Source: Janibacter cremeus (lineage in GTDB: Bacteria > Actinomycetota > Actinomycetes > Actinomycetales > Dermatophilaceae). Taken from it: a stretch of DNA of 64,000 nucleotides. Where the stretch lies: the NCBI RefSeq assembly GCF_029395675.1, contig NZ_CP115184.1, positions 3,348,001 through 3,412,000 on the forward strand, written 5' to 3'. Numbering within the stretch: position 1 is the first letter of the stretch; the number at the start of each line of letters is the position of its first letter. Below the pieces are notes generated by a model. It saw only the letters and a list, made by a program, of their open reading frames with translations. It did not search any database and was not told where the DNA came from. A program made the position numbers and the translations under genes. This document shows, piece by piece, positions 16,523 to 24,834 of the stretch.

Positions 16523-16800
16523 TCTGGGTCCTGCTCATCGTCGTCGCCGTCCTCGTGGCCGTCGCGACCGCGGCGGTCGTCGTCGGGCGGTTCACCCCCG
16601 ACCCCATGGCCGACCCGGTCACGTCGACGCCGCACCACGGGCTGCCCGCCGGGACCATCCGGTCCGGCGACGTCGCCGAGGTCACCTTCGACACCGCACT
16701 GCGCGGTTACCGCATGGACCAGGTCGACGACGTCATGGATCGCCTCCAGCAGCGCATCGCCGATCTGGAGAGCGAGGGGCGGGACACCAGTCGACCCTGA
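16519..16800 (+). CDS. Small membrane protein with DivIVA-like segment
   Basis: 93 residues: one N-terminal transmembrane helix (2-24), then a linker, then VTFDTALRGYRMDQVDDVMDRL, the short DivIVA/coiled-coil signature. The start overlaps the LOG gene stop by four bases, so they are co-translated. Probably a membrane-linked cell-division or polar-growth accessory; this is inference from the motif. Confidence 0.7.
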   Translation: MIWVLLIVVAVLVAVATAAVVVGRFTPDPMADPVTSTPHHGLPAGTIRSGDVAEVTFDTALRGYRMDQVDDVMDRLQQRIADLESEGRDTSRP

Positions 16801-16823
16801 TTAGGCCTACCGATGCGGCGGGG

Positions 16824-16829
16824 TGGATA
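16824..16829 (+). promoter_or_regulatory. -10 box for DUF3117 gene
   Basis: GATAAT in a GC-rich setting, about 80 bases before the ATG at 16908, so this gene would have a leader with a ribosome-binding site (GAAGGGA). Confidence 0.4.
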
Positions 16830-16907
16830 ATGGGAGCAGCGTCGACGCGAGGGCGTCGGGTGGTTGGCGTTGTGCCGACCACGTATGAATTCGAAGGGAA
16901 CGCACAC

Positions 16908-17084
16908 ATGGCGGCAATGAAGCCACGTACCGGGGATGGTCCGCTCGAGGTCGTCAAGGAGGGCCGCGGCATCGTCCTGCGCATGCCCCTGGAGGGTGGC
17001 GGTCGCCTCGTCGTCGAGATGAAGCCCGATGAGGTCCTGGAGCTCGGCGAGGCCATCGACAACTGTGACGGCCTGAAGAAGTAG
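16908..17084 (+). CDS. DUF3117 domain protein
   Basis: 58 residues, highly conserved in actinobacteria and of unknown function (Rv1211 type): MAAMKPRTGDGPLEV, GRGIVLRMPLEGGGRLVVEM. GAAGGGA lies upstream of the ATG. The frame is open back to 16830, but conservation begins at MAAMKPR. A strong hairpin follows 10 bases after the stop. Confidence 0.85.
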   Translation: MAAMKPRTGDGPLEVVKEGRGIVLRMPLEGGGRLVVEMKPDEVLELGEAIDNCDGLKK

Positions 17085-17093
17085 TTGCTGCAC

Positions 17094-17127
17094 GGAGCCC
17101 CCCGGACCGGTCGGTCCGGGGGGCTCC
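17094..17127. terminator. Perfect 16-bp stem terminator
   Basis: GGAGCCCCCCGGACCG and its exact complement are separated by GT. The hairpin lies directly downstream of the DUF3117 gene; no T tract. Confidence 0.75.
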
Positions 17128-17236
17128 CTCGTGCCCGGGGACGTTCGGATGATGACACGGGGCTGCCCAGCACGGGCGCGACTGGTTACGTTGGCCGGAT
17201 ACTGCTGAGCAGGCTCACCGAGCCGAGGGGACAACG

Positions 17237-17593
17237 ATGAACGCTGGATACGGACTCACCGTCCGCTGGTCACTGACCGAGGCCCCGCAGGGCGTGGCCG
17301 AGCAGCTGCGCGAGTACGTCGTCGGGACCTCGATGGCCAACTTCATGTTCCTCGACGGACTGGCCTTCAAGACGTGGCGGATGCGCGAGGGGGAGTGGTT
17401 CGAGGGGACCTACATCTTCCAGGCCGCGAAGGACCGGGACGAGTTCTGCGCCGACTTCGCCACCACGGCCGCCGACTCCGCCGGCAGCAAGATCATCGGC
17501 TCGGCCCCGATCGAGATCGAGCCCTTCGAGGTCGTGGCCATCGCCGAGGGGCCCGCCCAGTTCCGCCGCGGCCCCGGCCCGGGCACCGCCTGA
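17237..17593 (+). CDS. Conserved hypothetical protein, possible YdhR-like ferredoxin fold
   Basis: 118 residues, no signal peptide or membrane segment. MFLDGLAFKTWRMREGEWFEGTYIFQ followed by IIGSAPIEIEPFEVVAIAEGP resembles the dimeric alpha/beta barrel of YdhR/ABM-type proteins, but I cannot confirm the family. A -10-like GATACT lies about 40 bases upstream and a purine-rich GAGGGGACAA precedes the ATG. Function unknown. Confidence 0.6.
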   Translation: MNAGYGLTVRWSLTEAPQGVAEQLREYVVGTSMANFMFLDGLAFKTWRMREGEWFEGTYIFQAAKDRDEFCADFATTAADSAGSKIIGSAPIEIEPFEVVAIAEGPAQFRRGPGPGTA

Positions 17594-17625
17594 CCGAGCA
17601 CGCCACCCGAGGTCTTTCGGGGGGT

Positions 17626-17665
17626 CACGGGGGCGCGGGTCGCTCAGCGACCGTGAGCCCCCGTG
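17626..17665. terminator. Hairpin between convergent genes
   Basis: CACGGGGGC pairs with GCCCCCGTG, with an inner GGTCGCT/CAGCGACC stem. It overlaps the last codons of the methyltransferase at 17644. Confidence 0.55.
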
Positions 17666-18297
17666 TGTCGCTTGACGGCGGCGAGCATCCCGTCGCCGAC
17701 GGGCAGCAGGCTGGCGACGAGTCGCTCGTCCTCCCGCAGCTGCTTGCCGAGGTTGCGCAGCAGGGTCGTGGTCTGGTCGCGGACCGCGGGGTCGGCGACC
17801 TTGTCGTGCCAGAGCATGTTGTCGATGGCCATGACGCCACCGGGGCGGAGCAGCCGGATGGCGTGCTCGACGTAGTCGGGGTAGCCCTCCTTGTCCGCGT
17901 CGATGTGGACGAGGTCGTAGGCGTTGTCGTTCATCCGCGGCAGCACGTCCAGGGCGCGGCCGCTGATGACCCGCGTGCGATGGCCGACGATGCCGGCGGC
18001 GGCGAAGGACTTCTTGGCGCGCGCGGCGTTCTCCGGCTCGAGCTCGATCGTCGTGAGCACACCGTCGGAGGGCATGCCGGCGAGCAGCCAGAGCCCCGAG
18101 GTCCCGGCTCCGGTCCCGATCTCGACGACGTGACGCGCCTGGGAGGCGGCGGCGAGCAGACGCAGAGCAGCACCGCCTCCGGTGCCGATCGGCGGCGCGC
18201 CCAGCTCGGTGCCGGCATGACGGGCCGCCTCGACGACGTCGTCCTCGGGGACGAACTGCTCGGCGTAGGCAAGGCTGGTCAGTTGCGCGGCGGTCAT
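17644..18297 (-). CDS. Class I SAM-dependent O-methyltransferase
   Basis: 217 residues of the catechol/caffeoyl-CoA O-methyltransferase family. SAM-binding motif VVEIGTGAGTSGLWLL (about 58-73), acidic loop IELEPENAARA, and metal/substrate region DLVHIDADKEGYPDY are visible. It is adjacent to and divergent from sigE, as Rv1220c is in mycobacteria. The natural substrate is unknown. Confidence 0.88.
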   Translation of the reverse strand: MTAAQLTSLAYAEQFVPEDDVVEAARHAGTELGAPPIGTGGGAALRLLAAASQARHVVEIGTGAGTSGLWLLAGMPSDGVLTTIELEPENAARAKKSFAAAGIVGHRTRVISGRALDVLPRMNDNAYDLVHIDADKEGYPDYVEHAIRLLRPGGVMAIDNMLWHDKVADPAVRDQTTTLLRNLGKQLREDERLVASLLPVGDGMLAAVKRHTGAHGR

Positions 18298-18387
18298 GGG
18301 AGCCCACCCTAGTCCGGTTGCGCACGGCCCACCGTCCGCGCAGGCACATCACAGGCTTCTGTCAGGTTCGCCCATGACGATGGGTCG

Positions 18388-19020
18388 GTGACCTTCGATG
18401 CCGAGACCACCGATCGCGCTGGGGACGAGTGGGTCCAGCCCACGTGGAGCGAGGTGGTCGAGGACCACGGGGCGAGGGTCTACCGTCTCGCCTACCGCCT
18501 CACGGGCGACACCCACGAGGCCGAGGACCTGACGCACGACGTCTTCATCAGGGTCTTCCGTTCCCTCGACGGGTTCGTGCCGGGGACCTTCGAGGGATGG
18601 CTGCACCGGATCACGACCAACCTCTTCCTCGACAAGGCCCGGCGCAGGCAGCGCCTGCGCTTCGACTCGCTCACCGATGACTTCGCCGCCCTGCTGCACA
18701 GCGGCACCGCCACCCCCGAGCAGATCGTCCTGCGGGACCACCTCGACGCCGACATCCAGCGCGCGCTGGATGCGCTGCCGCCGCAGTTCAGGGCCGCCGT
18801 CGTGCTCTGCGACGTCGAGGGCCTGACCTACGAGGAGGTCGCCGCGGCACTCGACATCAAGCTCGGGACCGTCCGCTCACGCATTCACCGGGGTCGGGCC
18901 ATGCTCCGCGAGAGCCTCAGCCACCGCGAGCCGACCACCACGCGCGCGCCGCGCACGGAGTCGCGCCGGCGGGGCGGCTCGGGCTTCCCGCTCGCGCGCC
19001 CGGTGACCGGGACCCTGTGA
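18388..19020 (+). CDS. sigE: ECF RNA polymerase sigma factor SigE
   Basis: 210 residues with sigma region 2 (YRLAYRLTGDTHEAEDLTHDVFIRVFRSL) and region 4 (LPPQFRAAVVLCDVEGLTYEEVAAALDIKLGTVRSRIHRGRAML). A basic, disordered C-terminal tail of about 30 residues follows. SigE controls the envelope-stress response in actinobacteria. htrA begins 22 bases downstream; the anti-sigma gene rseA, which separates them in mycobacteria, is absent. GTG 18388 was chosen as the first start giving a complete region 2. Confidence 0.9.
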   Translation: MTFDAETTDRAGDEWVQPTWSEVVEDHGARVYRLAYRLTGDTHEAEDLTHDVFIRVFRSLDGFVPGTFEGWLHRITTNLFLDKARRRQRLRFDSLTDDFAALLHSGTATPEQIVLRDHLDADIQRALDALPPQFRAAVVLCDVEGLTYEEVAAALDIKLGTVRSRIHRGRAMLRESLSHREPTTTRAPRTESRRRGGSGFPLARPVTGTL

Positions 19021-19042
19021 CCGACAAGGCACAATCATCAGC

Positions 19043-20443
19043 ATGAGCTCTCCGCACCAGGGTGACGAGCCGACCCCACGGGACGACAGCACCGGGCCGA
19101 TGCCGTCGGGCCCGTACCTGCCCTACGACTCGCTCGGCTCGCAGGAGCAGGGCGCGTCGCAGGCCCACGGCGAGGGCGGCTCCACCGGTGGCCAGCAGGG
19201 GTGGTGGGACGAGACCCGGCAGGACCCGTATGCCCACGACGCCTACGGACAGCCGCACCACGGGTATGCCCAGCAGGGCCCCTCGCAGGGGTACCCGTAC
19301 CCGGGCTCGCCCGGGACACCCCCTTCGTCCGCCGACCGGCGCCGCGGACCGGGCTGGCTCGGTGCGGGGGCACTCGCTCTGGCCGCTGCCCTGATCGCCG
19401 GTGCCATCGGCGGGATCGGTGGCGGACTGGTCACCGACATGCGTGACGACGGCAGCGGCGGCGGGCCCACCATCGTCCAGCGTGACGGGGAGCAGGCCGA
19501 GCGGCCCGAGGGGTCGGTCGCGGCCATCGCCGCCGACGCGGTCCCGAGCGTCGTGACGATCCGCGTCAACGGTTCCGGCGGCTCCGGGACGGGCTCGGGC
19601 TGGGTCTACGACGACCAGGGCCACATCGTCACCAACAACCACGTCGTCGAGGCCGCCGGCGGCTCCGGCAGGGTGCGCATCGAGCTCAGCGACGGCAGCC
19701 GCCGCAGCGCCGAGGTCGTCGGCCGGGACTCCGCGTACGACCTGGCCGTGCTCAAGGCCGACCCCCAGGGACTGGAGCCCCTCGCGATCGGCAGCTCGGA
19801 CGAGGTCGTCGTCGGCGACGAGGTCGTCGCCGTCGGGTCCCCGCTCGGCCTCGGCTCCACGGTCACCGCCGGCATCGTCTCCGCGCTGGAGCGACCGGTC
19901 GCAGCCGGCGAGAGCGGCGACGAGTCCTACATCTCCGCGATCCAGACCGACACGGCGATCAACCCCGGCAACTCCGGTGGGCCGCTGCTCAACAGCGACG
20001 GCAACGTCGTCGGCGTCAACACCGCGATCGCGCAGCTTCCCGGCCAGATGTCGGCCTCCGGCTCGATCGGCCTCGGCTTCGCCATCCCCTCCGACGTCGT
20101 CGTGCGGACCGTCGACCAGCTCATCAGCAGCGGTGAGGCGCAGCACCCGATCATCGGCGTCTCCCTCGACCGGCGGTGGCAGGGCGAGGGCGCCAAGGTC
20201 ATCGAGGAGAGTGACATGCCGGGGGACCAGCCCTCGGTCGTGCCGGGCGGTCCCGCGGACAAGGCGGGCATCAAGCCCGGTGACGTCATCATCGAGATGG
20301 ACGGCCGGCGGGTCACCGACCTCGACCAGCTCGTGGTGCGCATCCGCGCCCAGGCCGTGGGCGATAAGGTCACTCTCAAGGTCCTGCGGGACGGTGACGA
20401 GCGCGAGCTCACGATGACGCTCGAAGCGGCGGAGGAGAACTAG
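19043..20443 (+). CDS. htrA: HtrA-like trypsin/PDZ serine protease
   Basis: 466 residues: a Gly/Gln/Tyr-rich cytosolic N-terminus (1-100), one transmembrane helix (about 105-128), a trypsin-like domain, and a C-terminal PDZ domain (about 365-460). The catalytic triad reads His 200 (TNNHVVE), Asp 233 (SAYDLAVL) and Ser 311 (GNSGGPLL). It should be membrane-anchored with the protease outside, clearing misfolded envelope proteins. It sits directly after sigE and before tatB, as in Rv1221-Rv1224 minus rseA. Confidence 0.92.
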   Translation: MSSPHQGDEPTPRDDSTGPMPSGPYLPYDSLGSQEQGASQAHGEGGSTGGQQGWWDETRQDPYAHDAYGQPHHGYAQQGPSQGYPYPGSPGTPPSSADRRRGPGWLGAGALALAAALIAGAIGGIGGGLVTDMRDDGSGGGPTIVQRDGEQAERPEGSVAAIAADAVPSVVTIRVNGSGGSGTGSGWVYDDQGHIVTNNHVVEAAGGSGRVRIELSDGSRRSAEVVGRDSAYDLAVLKADPQGLEPLAIGSSDEVVVGDEVVAVGSPLGLGSTVTAGIVSALERPVAAGESGDESYISAIQTDTAINPGNSGGPLLNSDGNVVGVNTAIAQLPGQMSASGSIGLGFAIPSDVVVRTVDQLISSGEAQHPIIGVSLDRRWQGEGAKVIEESDMPGDQPSVVPGGPADKAGIKPGDVIIEMDGRRVTDLDQLVVRIRAQAVGDKVTLKVLRDGDERELTMTLEAAEEN

Positions 20444-20446
20444 GCG

Positions 20447-20836
20447 ATGCCAGTCAACGGCTGGGAGTTCATCCTCCTCATCGTTCTGGCCTTCATCATC
20501 CTCGGTCCCCAGCGCATGCCGGAGTACGCAGCGAAGCTCGCGCGGTTCGTCGTGCAGTTGCGCCGCATGGCCAACGACGCCAAGACGCAGCTGAAGGACC
20601 AGATGGGTCCGGAGTACGAGGACCTGGACTGGCGCCAGTACGACCCGCGCCAGTACGACCCCCGGCGCATCGTCAAGCAGGCGCTCATGGAGCCCCTCGA
20701 GGACGCCTTCAGCCTCGAGGACAAGCCGAGCACGACGACGGCTGCACCGCGGGCGGCCGCCACGCCCGACGCGACGGGGTCAGTTGCCGCGACGCGGACC
20801 GCGGCCGGAACTCCCTGGGACCCCGAGGCCACCTGA
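20447..20836 (+). CDS. tatB: Sec-independent translocase subunit TatB
   Basis: 129 residues. The N-terminal hydrophobic helix contains FILLIVLAFIILGPQRMPEYA, followed by an amphipathic helix (KLARFVVQLRRMANDAKTQLKDQ) and a charged tail, the TatB plan. The GP hinge between the helices is conserved. It starts three bases after htrA and is co-transcribed. A short DPRQYDPR duplication lies in the tail. Confidence 0.87.
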   Translation: MPVNGWEFILLIVLAFIILGPQRMPEYAAKLARFVVQLRRMANDAKTQLKDQMGPEYEDLDWRQYDPRQYDPRRIVKQALMEPLEDAFSLEDKPSTTTAAPRAAATPDATGSVAATRTAAGTPWDPEAT

Positions 20837-20873
20837 GCGCACGTAGCGCGGGGGTAGGGCGCCCGACTCAGGC

Positions 20874-20928
20874 CCCGGTCCGGCTCGTACGCCCATGGTC
20901 CGATGACGACCGAGGCGGCCGGACCGGG
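20874..20928. terminator. Candidate hairpin between tatB and mrp
   Basis: CCCGGTCCGGC (20874-20884) pairs exactly with GCCGGACCGGG (20918-20928) across a 33-base loop. The gene pair is convergent. Confidence 0.4.
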
Positions 20929-21013
20929 CGCCAAGGGCCGCCCCTGCGTCCGCGCGAGGGGAGCGCCGGGCCACCCCCTTCGGACATGCGCCAAGGGGCT
21001 CGGCCGCCCGGCC

Positions 21014-22156
21014 TCAGTTCCCGGTGGGGGTGAGGCTCAGGCTGCGGCCGGCCAGTCCGCGCGAGCGCGAGGCGATGCCCCGGGCGATGCCACGCAGGGC
21101 CACGGCGGCGGGCCCGTCGGGGTTGGACAGGACGGTCGGCTCGCCGTGGTCGGAGCCCTCACGCAGCGTGACGTCGAGCGGGATCTGGCCGAGCAGCGGG
21201 ACCTCGGCGCCGACGGTGCGGGTGAGCGAGTCGGCGACGGACTGGCCACCGCCGGAGCCGAAGAGCTCCTGCCGGCTGCCGTCGGGCAACTCGAGCCAGG
21301 ACATGTTCTCGATGACGCCGACGAGACGCTGGTGCGTCTGCATCGCGATCGAGCCGGCGCGCTCGGCGACCTCGGCCGCGGCCTGCTGCGGCGTGGTCAC
21401 GACGAGCAGCTCGCTGTTCGGGATCAGCTGGGCGACGGAGATGGCGATGTCACCGGTGCCCGGGGGCAGGTCGAGCAGGAGCACGTCGAGGTCGCCCCAG
21501 AAGACGTCGCCGAGGAACTGCTGCAGCGCCCGGTGGAGCATCGGGCCGCGCCAGACCACCGGCTGGTTGCCGGGGACGAACATGCCGATCGAGATCACCT
21601 TCACCTCGGAGGCGATCGGCGGCAGGATCATGTCGTCGACCTGTGTCGGCGCGTGGGTCACGCCGAGCATCCGGGGGATGGAGAAGCCGTAGATGTCGGC
21701 GTCGACGACCCCGACCTTCAGCCCCTCGGCCGCGAGGGACGCGGCGAGGTTGGCGGTGATGGAGGACTTGCCGACGCCGCCCTTGCCGGAGGCGATGGCG
21801 TAGACGCGGGTGAGCGAGCCCGGCTTGGCGAAGGGGATCTCCTTCTCCGCCTGGCCACCGCGCAGGTGGTTCTTCAGCTCGGCACGCTGCTCGTCGTTCA
21901 TCACGCCGAGGGTGACCTTCACGTCGGTGACGCCCTCGATGGACTTCATCGCGTTGGTGGTGTCGTTGGTCAGGGTGTCCTTGAGGGGGCACCCCGAGAT
22001 GGTGAGCAGGATGGTGACCGTGGCCAGGCCGTCGGCGTCGACGGCCGCGGACTCGACCATGCCCAGCTCGGTGATGGGCCGGCGGATCTCGGGGTCGATG
22101 ACGGTGCTGAGCGCGTCACGCAGCTGCTCGTCGGTGATCGTGGGGTGGGGGGCCAT
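21014..22156 (-). CDS. mrp: Mrp/NBP35-type P-loop ATPase (Fe-S carrier family)
   Basis: 380 residues: an N-terminal DUF59/MIP18 domain (1-95, containing GCPLKDTL), then a deviant Walker A P-loop GKGGVGKSSITANLA (about 123-137) and LLLDLPPGTGD. The family delivers Fe-S clusters. The C-terminal CPxC cluster-binding pair of enterobacterial ApbC is absent here (ENMSWLELPDGS), as in mycobacterial Rv1229c. The ATG has TACGAT six bases upstream. Longer frames upstream are not conserved. Confidence 0.9.
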   Translation of the reverse strand: MAPHPTITDEQLRDALSTVIDPEIRRPITELGMVESAAVDADGLATVTILLTISGCPLKDTLTNDTTNAMKSIEGVTDVKVTLGVMNDEQRAELKNHLRGGQAEKEIPFAKPGSLTRVYAIASGKGGVGKSSITANLAASLAAEGLKVGVVDADIYGFSIPRMLGVTHAPTQVDDMILPPIASEVKVISIGMFVPGNQPVVWRGPMLHRALQQFLGDVFWGDLDVLLLDLPPGTGDIAISVAQLIPNSELLVVTTPQQAAAEVAERAGSIAMQTHQRLVGVIENMSWLELPDGSRQELFGSGGGQSVADSLTRTVGAEVPLLGQIPLDVTLREGSDHGEPTVLSNPDGPAAVALRGIARGIASRSRGLAGRSLSLTPTGN

Positions 22157-22162
22157 GCATCC

Positions 22163-22168
22163 ATCGTA
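22163..22168 (-). promoter_or_regulatory. Leaderless-type -10 for mrp
   Basis: TACGAT on the minus strand, six bases before the ATG. Confidence 0.4.
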
Positions 22169-22202
22169 GGTCCGTATTTCGGGCCCTCCGACGTGGGTCC
22201 GC

Positions 22203-22778
22203 TCACCAGCGCGGGCTGGGGCCCTCCGGCGCCTCGTCCACCTCGTCCGCGGCGGCGTCGTTCTCGCGCCGGCGCACCTCGAGGCCCTTGGTCTCCATCT
22301 CCTCGAGCAGGTCGCGCAGCTCGCCGCGGATGAAGTCGCGCGTGGCCGCGTCGCGCAGGGCGATGCGCAGGGCCGCGACCTCACGGGTGAGGTACTCGGT
22401 GTCGGCGAGCGCCCGCTCGGCCTGCACGCGGTCCTGCTCCAGGCCGACGCGGTCGCGGTCGTCCTGCCGGTTCTGCGCGAGCAGGATCAGTGGGGCGGCG
22501 TAGGAGGCCTGCAGCGAGAGGATCAGCGTGAGGAGCGTGTAGTTCAGCGCCCGAGGGTCGAACTGGGCGGACTGCGGCGCGAAGGTGTTCCACGCGAGCC
22601 ACACGGTGACGAAGATCGTCATCCAGATGAGGAACCGCGGCGTGCCCATGAAGCGCGCGAACTTCTCCGACAGCACGCCGAAGGTCTCGCTCGACATGCC
22701 GGACGGGCGGCGGATCAGCTGGCGCCGGACCTCCTGGGGGGTGTCGACGCGGGCGGTGCGGCGCTCGCGCTCACTCAT
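22203..22778 (-). CDS. DUF1003 family membrane protein
   Basis: 191 residues with two transmembrane helices (about 49-67 and 79-103) and the DUF1003 core (FGVLSEKFARFMGTPRFLIWMTIFVTVWLAWN; LTLILSLQASYAAPLILLAQNRQ). A long charged coiled-coil tail follows. The ATG overlaps the end of the MgtE-like gene by eight bases, so the two are one operon. Function is unknown; the pairing suggests membrane or metal homeostasis. Confidence 0.82.
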   Translation of the reverse strand: MSERERRTARVDTPQEVRRQLIRRPSGMSSETFGVLSEKFARFMGTPRFLIWMTIFVTVWLAWNTFAPQSAQFDPRALNYTLLTLILSLQASYAAPLILLAQNRQDDRDRVGLEQDRVQAERALADTEYLTREVAALRIALRDAATRDFIRGELRDLLEEMETKGLEVRRRENDAAADEVDEAPEGPSPRW

Positions 22779-24045
22779 CGCTCACCTCGTGGCGCTCCTC
22801 GCGCCAGTCCTCGGGGAGGATGTGGTCGAGCACGTCGTCGACGGTCACCGCACCGAGCAGGTGCTCCTGCTCGTCGACGACGGGGGCGGAGATCAGGTTG
22901 TAGGTCGCCAGCGTCCGCGTCACCTGGCCGAGCGGCTCCTCCGGGCGAAGGGGGTCGATCGCCTTGTCGAGGTAGCGCCCGATGCTCTCGTGCGGGGGCT
23001 CGCGCAGCAGCCGCTGGATGTGGATCATCCCGAGGTACTTGCCCGTCGGCGTCTCCAGCGGCGGGCGGCAGACGTAGACGGTGGCCGCCAGCCCGGCGGT
23101 GATCTCCTCGCGGCGCACGACGGCGAGGGCCTCGGCGACGGTGTCCTCGGGCGCGAGGATCACCGGGTCGGTCGTCATGAGACCACCGGCGGTGTTCTCG
23201 TCGTAGCTGAGCAGGCGACGCAGCGGCTCCGCGTCGTCGGGCTTCATCAGCTGCAGCAGCGTCTCGGTGCGCTCGGCCGGCAGCACGGAGAGCAGGTCGG
23301 CCGCGTCGTCCGGGTCCATGGCCTCGAGGACGTCGGCGGCGCGCGTCTGGGTGAGGGTCCCGATGATCGCGATCTGGTCGTCCTCGCCGAGCTCCTGGAG
23401 GATGTCGGCGAGCCGGTCGTCCCCGAGGGCGGCGACGACCGCGTCCCGGCGCTCGGGCGCGAGGTCGGAGATGACCTCGGCGAGGTCGGCGACCTTGAGG
23501 TCCTCGACCGACTCGAGCAGCTTGACCGCGGAGTGCTCGGCGGCGCTGGCCCGCTCGGACAGCCCGGTCACGTCCTCGACGGGCACGGTGAAGGTCTCCC
23601 CGCGCCGGCGCACGAGCAGCCCGCGCCGGGACTTGCGCCCCCCGCGCACGAAGACCTTGGTCACCGACCAGGTGCGGTTGGGCAGCTGCTCGATGCCCAC
23701 GTCCTCGACCGTCGCCTCGACGGGGCCGTCGTCGGTGCGCACGGTCACGGGGCGCTCGAGCAGCTCGGCGAGCACGAGCGTCTCCGTCGCGCGCTTCTCG
23801 AAGCGGCGCATGTTGACCAGACCGGTCGTGATGACCTGACCACCCTCGACGGAGGTCACCCGCGTCATGGGGACGAAGACGCGTCGCCGGCCGGGGACCT
23901 CGACGACCAGACCGATGGCCCGCGGGCGGCGCGAGGCGGAGAAGGTGATGACGACGTCGCGCACCCGCCCCACCTGGTCACCGAGGGGGTCGAAGACGTT
24001 GAGGCTCGCCAGACGGGCGACGAAGAACCGGGAGGGAGCGCTCAC
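22771..24045 (-). CDS. Soluble MgtE N-domain / CBS protein with PRC barrel
   Basis: 424 residues. PRC-barrel-like segments come first (FDPLGDQVGRVRDVV; VEATVEDVGIEQLPNRTWSVTKVFV), then the MgtE helical domain (AVVAALGDDRLADILQEL; AADVLEAMDPDDAADLL), then a CBS pair (TTDPVILAPEDTVAEAL; ISAPVVDEQEHLLGAVTVDDVL). The transmembrane magnesium channel of MgtE is missing, as in Rv1232c. It may sense Mg2+ or nucleotides for a separate partner. GTG 24045 (VSAPSRFFVARL) was chosen; upstream residues are not conserved-looking. Confidence 0.82.
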   Translation of the reverse strand: MSAPSRFFVARLASLNVFDPLGDQVGRVRDVVITFSASRRPRAIGLVVEVPGRRRVFVPMTRVTSVEGGQVITTGLVNMRRFEKRATETLVLAELLERPVTVRTDDGPVEATVEDVGIEQLPNRTWSVTKVFVRGGRKSRRGLLVRRRGETFTVPVEDVTGLSERASAAEHSAVKLLESVEDLKVADLAEVISDLAPERRDAVVAALGDDRLADILQELGEDDQIAIIGTLTQTRAADVLEAMDPDDAADLLSVLPAERTETLLQLMKPDDAEPLRRLLSYDENTAGGLMTTDPVILAPEDTVAEALAVVRREEITAGLAATVYVCRPPLETPTGKYLGMIHIQRLLREPPHESIGRYLDKAIDPLRPEEPLGQVTRTLATYNLISAPVVDEQEHLLGAVTVDDVLDHILPEDWREERHEVSDE

Positions 24046-24128
24046 GGTTCCCCAGACTAATGGGCTGCCGGCCAGCGGCCACCAGGTCGGCGGGCGAGTC
24101 CCGGCGCGGGCCGACATCCGCACGCCTT

Positions 24129-24210
24129 CGCAACTGCCTGAACAGTTGCGACCGGACGCCCACAGGAGCCTAGGCTCCTGCGGATCTGCAGGAGCCTAGG
24201 CTCCTGCGGA
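24129..24210. repeat. Cluster of three palindromes (CCTAGG family)
   Basis: CGCAACTG-CCTGAA-CAGTTGCG at 24129-24150 is a perfect hairpin. GGAGCCTAGGCTCC follows in two copies (24163-24183 and 24187-24210), each inside CAG/CTG. The last copy supplies the TAG stop of the minus-strand gene at 24196. Confidence 0.8.
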
Positions 24211-24723
24211 TCTGCGAGAGCGGGACCGGCCGCCCAGGTGCCACGGACGACGCGGGCGGGTGCCCCCTTCGCCCGTGGTGATCGGGGCGTCCACCCGGGC
24301 GGTGGAGTCCGGGCCCGGCATGCCCGGGGCCTGCAGCGGCGCGCCGTACGGTGCGAGCGACCACAGCGTCGTCGCGGTGCGCCACTGCTCGAGGAGGTCC
24401 TGCGGGGCGTTGAGGCGCTCGCCGAGCAGGGAGTGGGCCGCCGACTCCCACAGCGGGTTGCCGGGGTCGATCGAGCGGGCCTCGGCGCGCAGGGTGAGCA
24501 GGCGTCCGCCGTCGCCCTTGCTGCGCAGGATCAGCTCGACCTCGTCGGGCAGGGGACCGAGGTCGACCTCCGGCCCGCCGGAGGCGAGGAGCACGTGGTC
24601 GGCGAGGTCGTCGTCCCCGGTGGCGAACCACGTGGCGCGGTCGCGACCGCCGGCCCGCAGCCACAGCACCGTGGACTTGCTCAGCGCCTCACTCGTGAGG
24701 GCCGAGAGGTTGACCTCGCTCAT
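24196..24723 (-). CDS. Conserved hypothetical protein
   Basis: 175 residues, cytosolic, not recognised with certainty. The N-terminus ([30 protein letters not shown]) and central [28 protein letters not shown] look like a compact alpha/beta domain common in actinobacteria without a named function. The tail is Arg/Ser-rich, and its last residues (RRSAGA) and stop codon are encoded by the CCTAGG repeat, so the original stop may have been elsewhere. TATGGT lies six bases before the ATG. Confidence 0.65.
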   Translation of the reverse strand: MSEVNLSALTSEALSKSTVLWLRAGGRDRATWFATGDDDLADHVLLASGGPEVDLGPLPDEVELILRSKGDGGRLLTLRAEARSIDPGNPLWESAAHSLLGERLNAPQDLLEQWRTATTLWSLAPYGAPLQAPGMPGPDSTARVDAPITTGEGGTRPRRPWHLGGRSRSRRSAGA

Positions 24724-24729
24724 GGGCCA

Positions 24730-24735
24730 ACCATA
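24730..24735 (-). promoter_or_regulatory. Leaderless-type -10 for the gene at 24196-24723
   Basis: TATGGT on the minus strand, six bases before ATG. Confidence 0.4.
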
Positions 24736-24834
24736 GGCGGCCCCCGTGATGTGGATCATGAGCCGCGGCCCGGGCCCGCTGCTAGGTTTCGCAGCGATAC
24801 CCCTTCGCCGTTTCGAGAGGACTCGAGCCACCCC

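Noticed and set aside
16801..16815. Second iron box upstream of the DUF3117 gene (TTAGGCCTACC)
   Set aside because: Only one half-site matches the consensus; the symmetry and the second half are missing.
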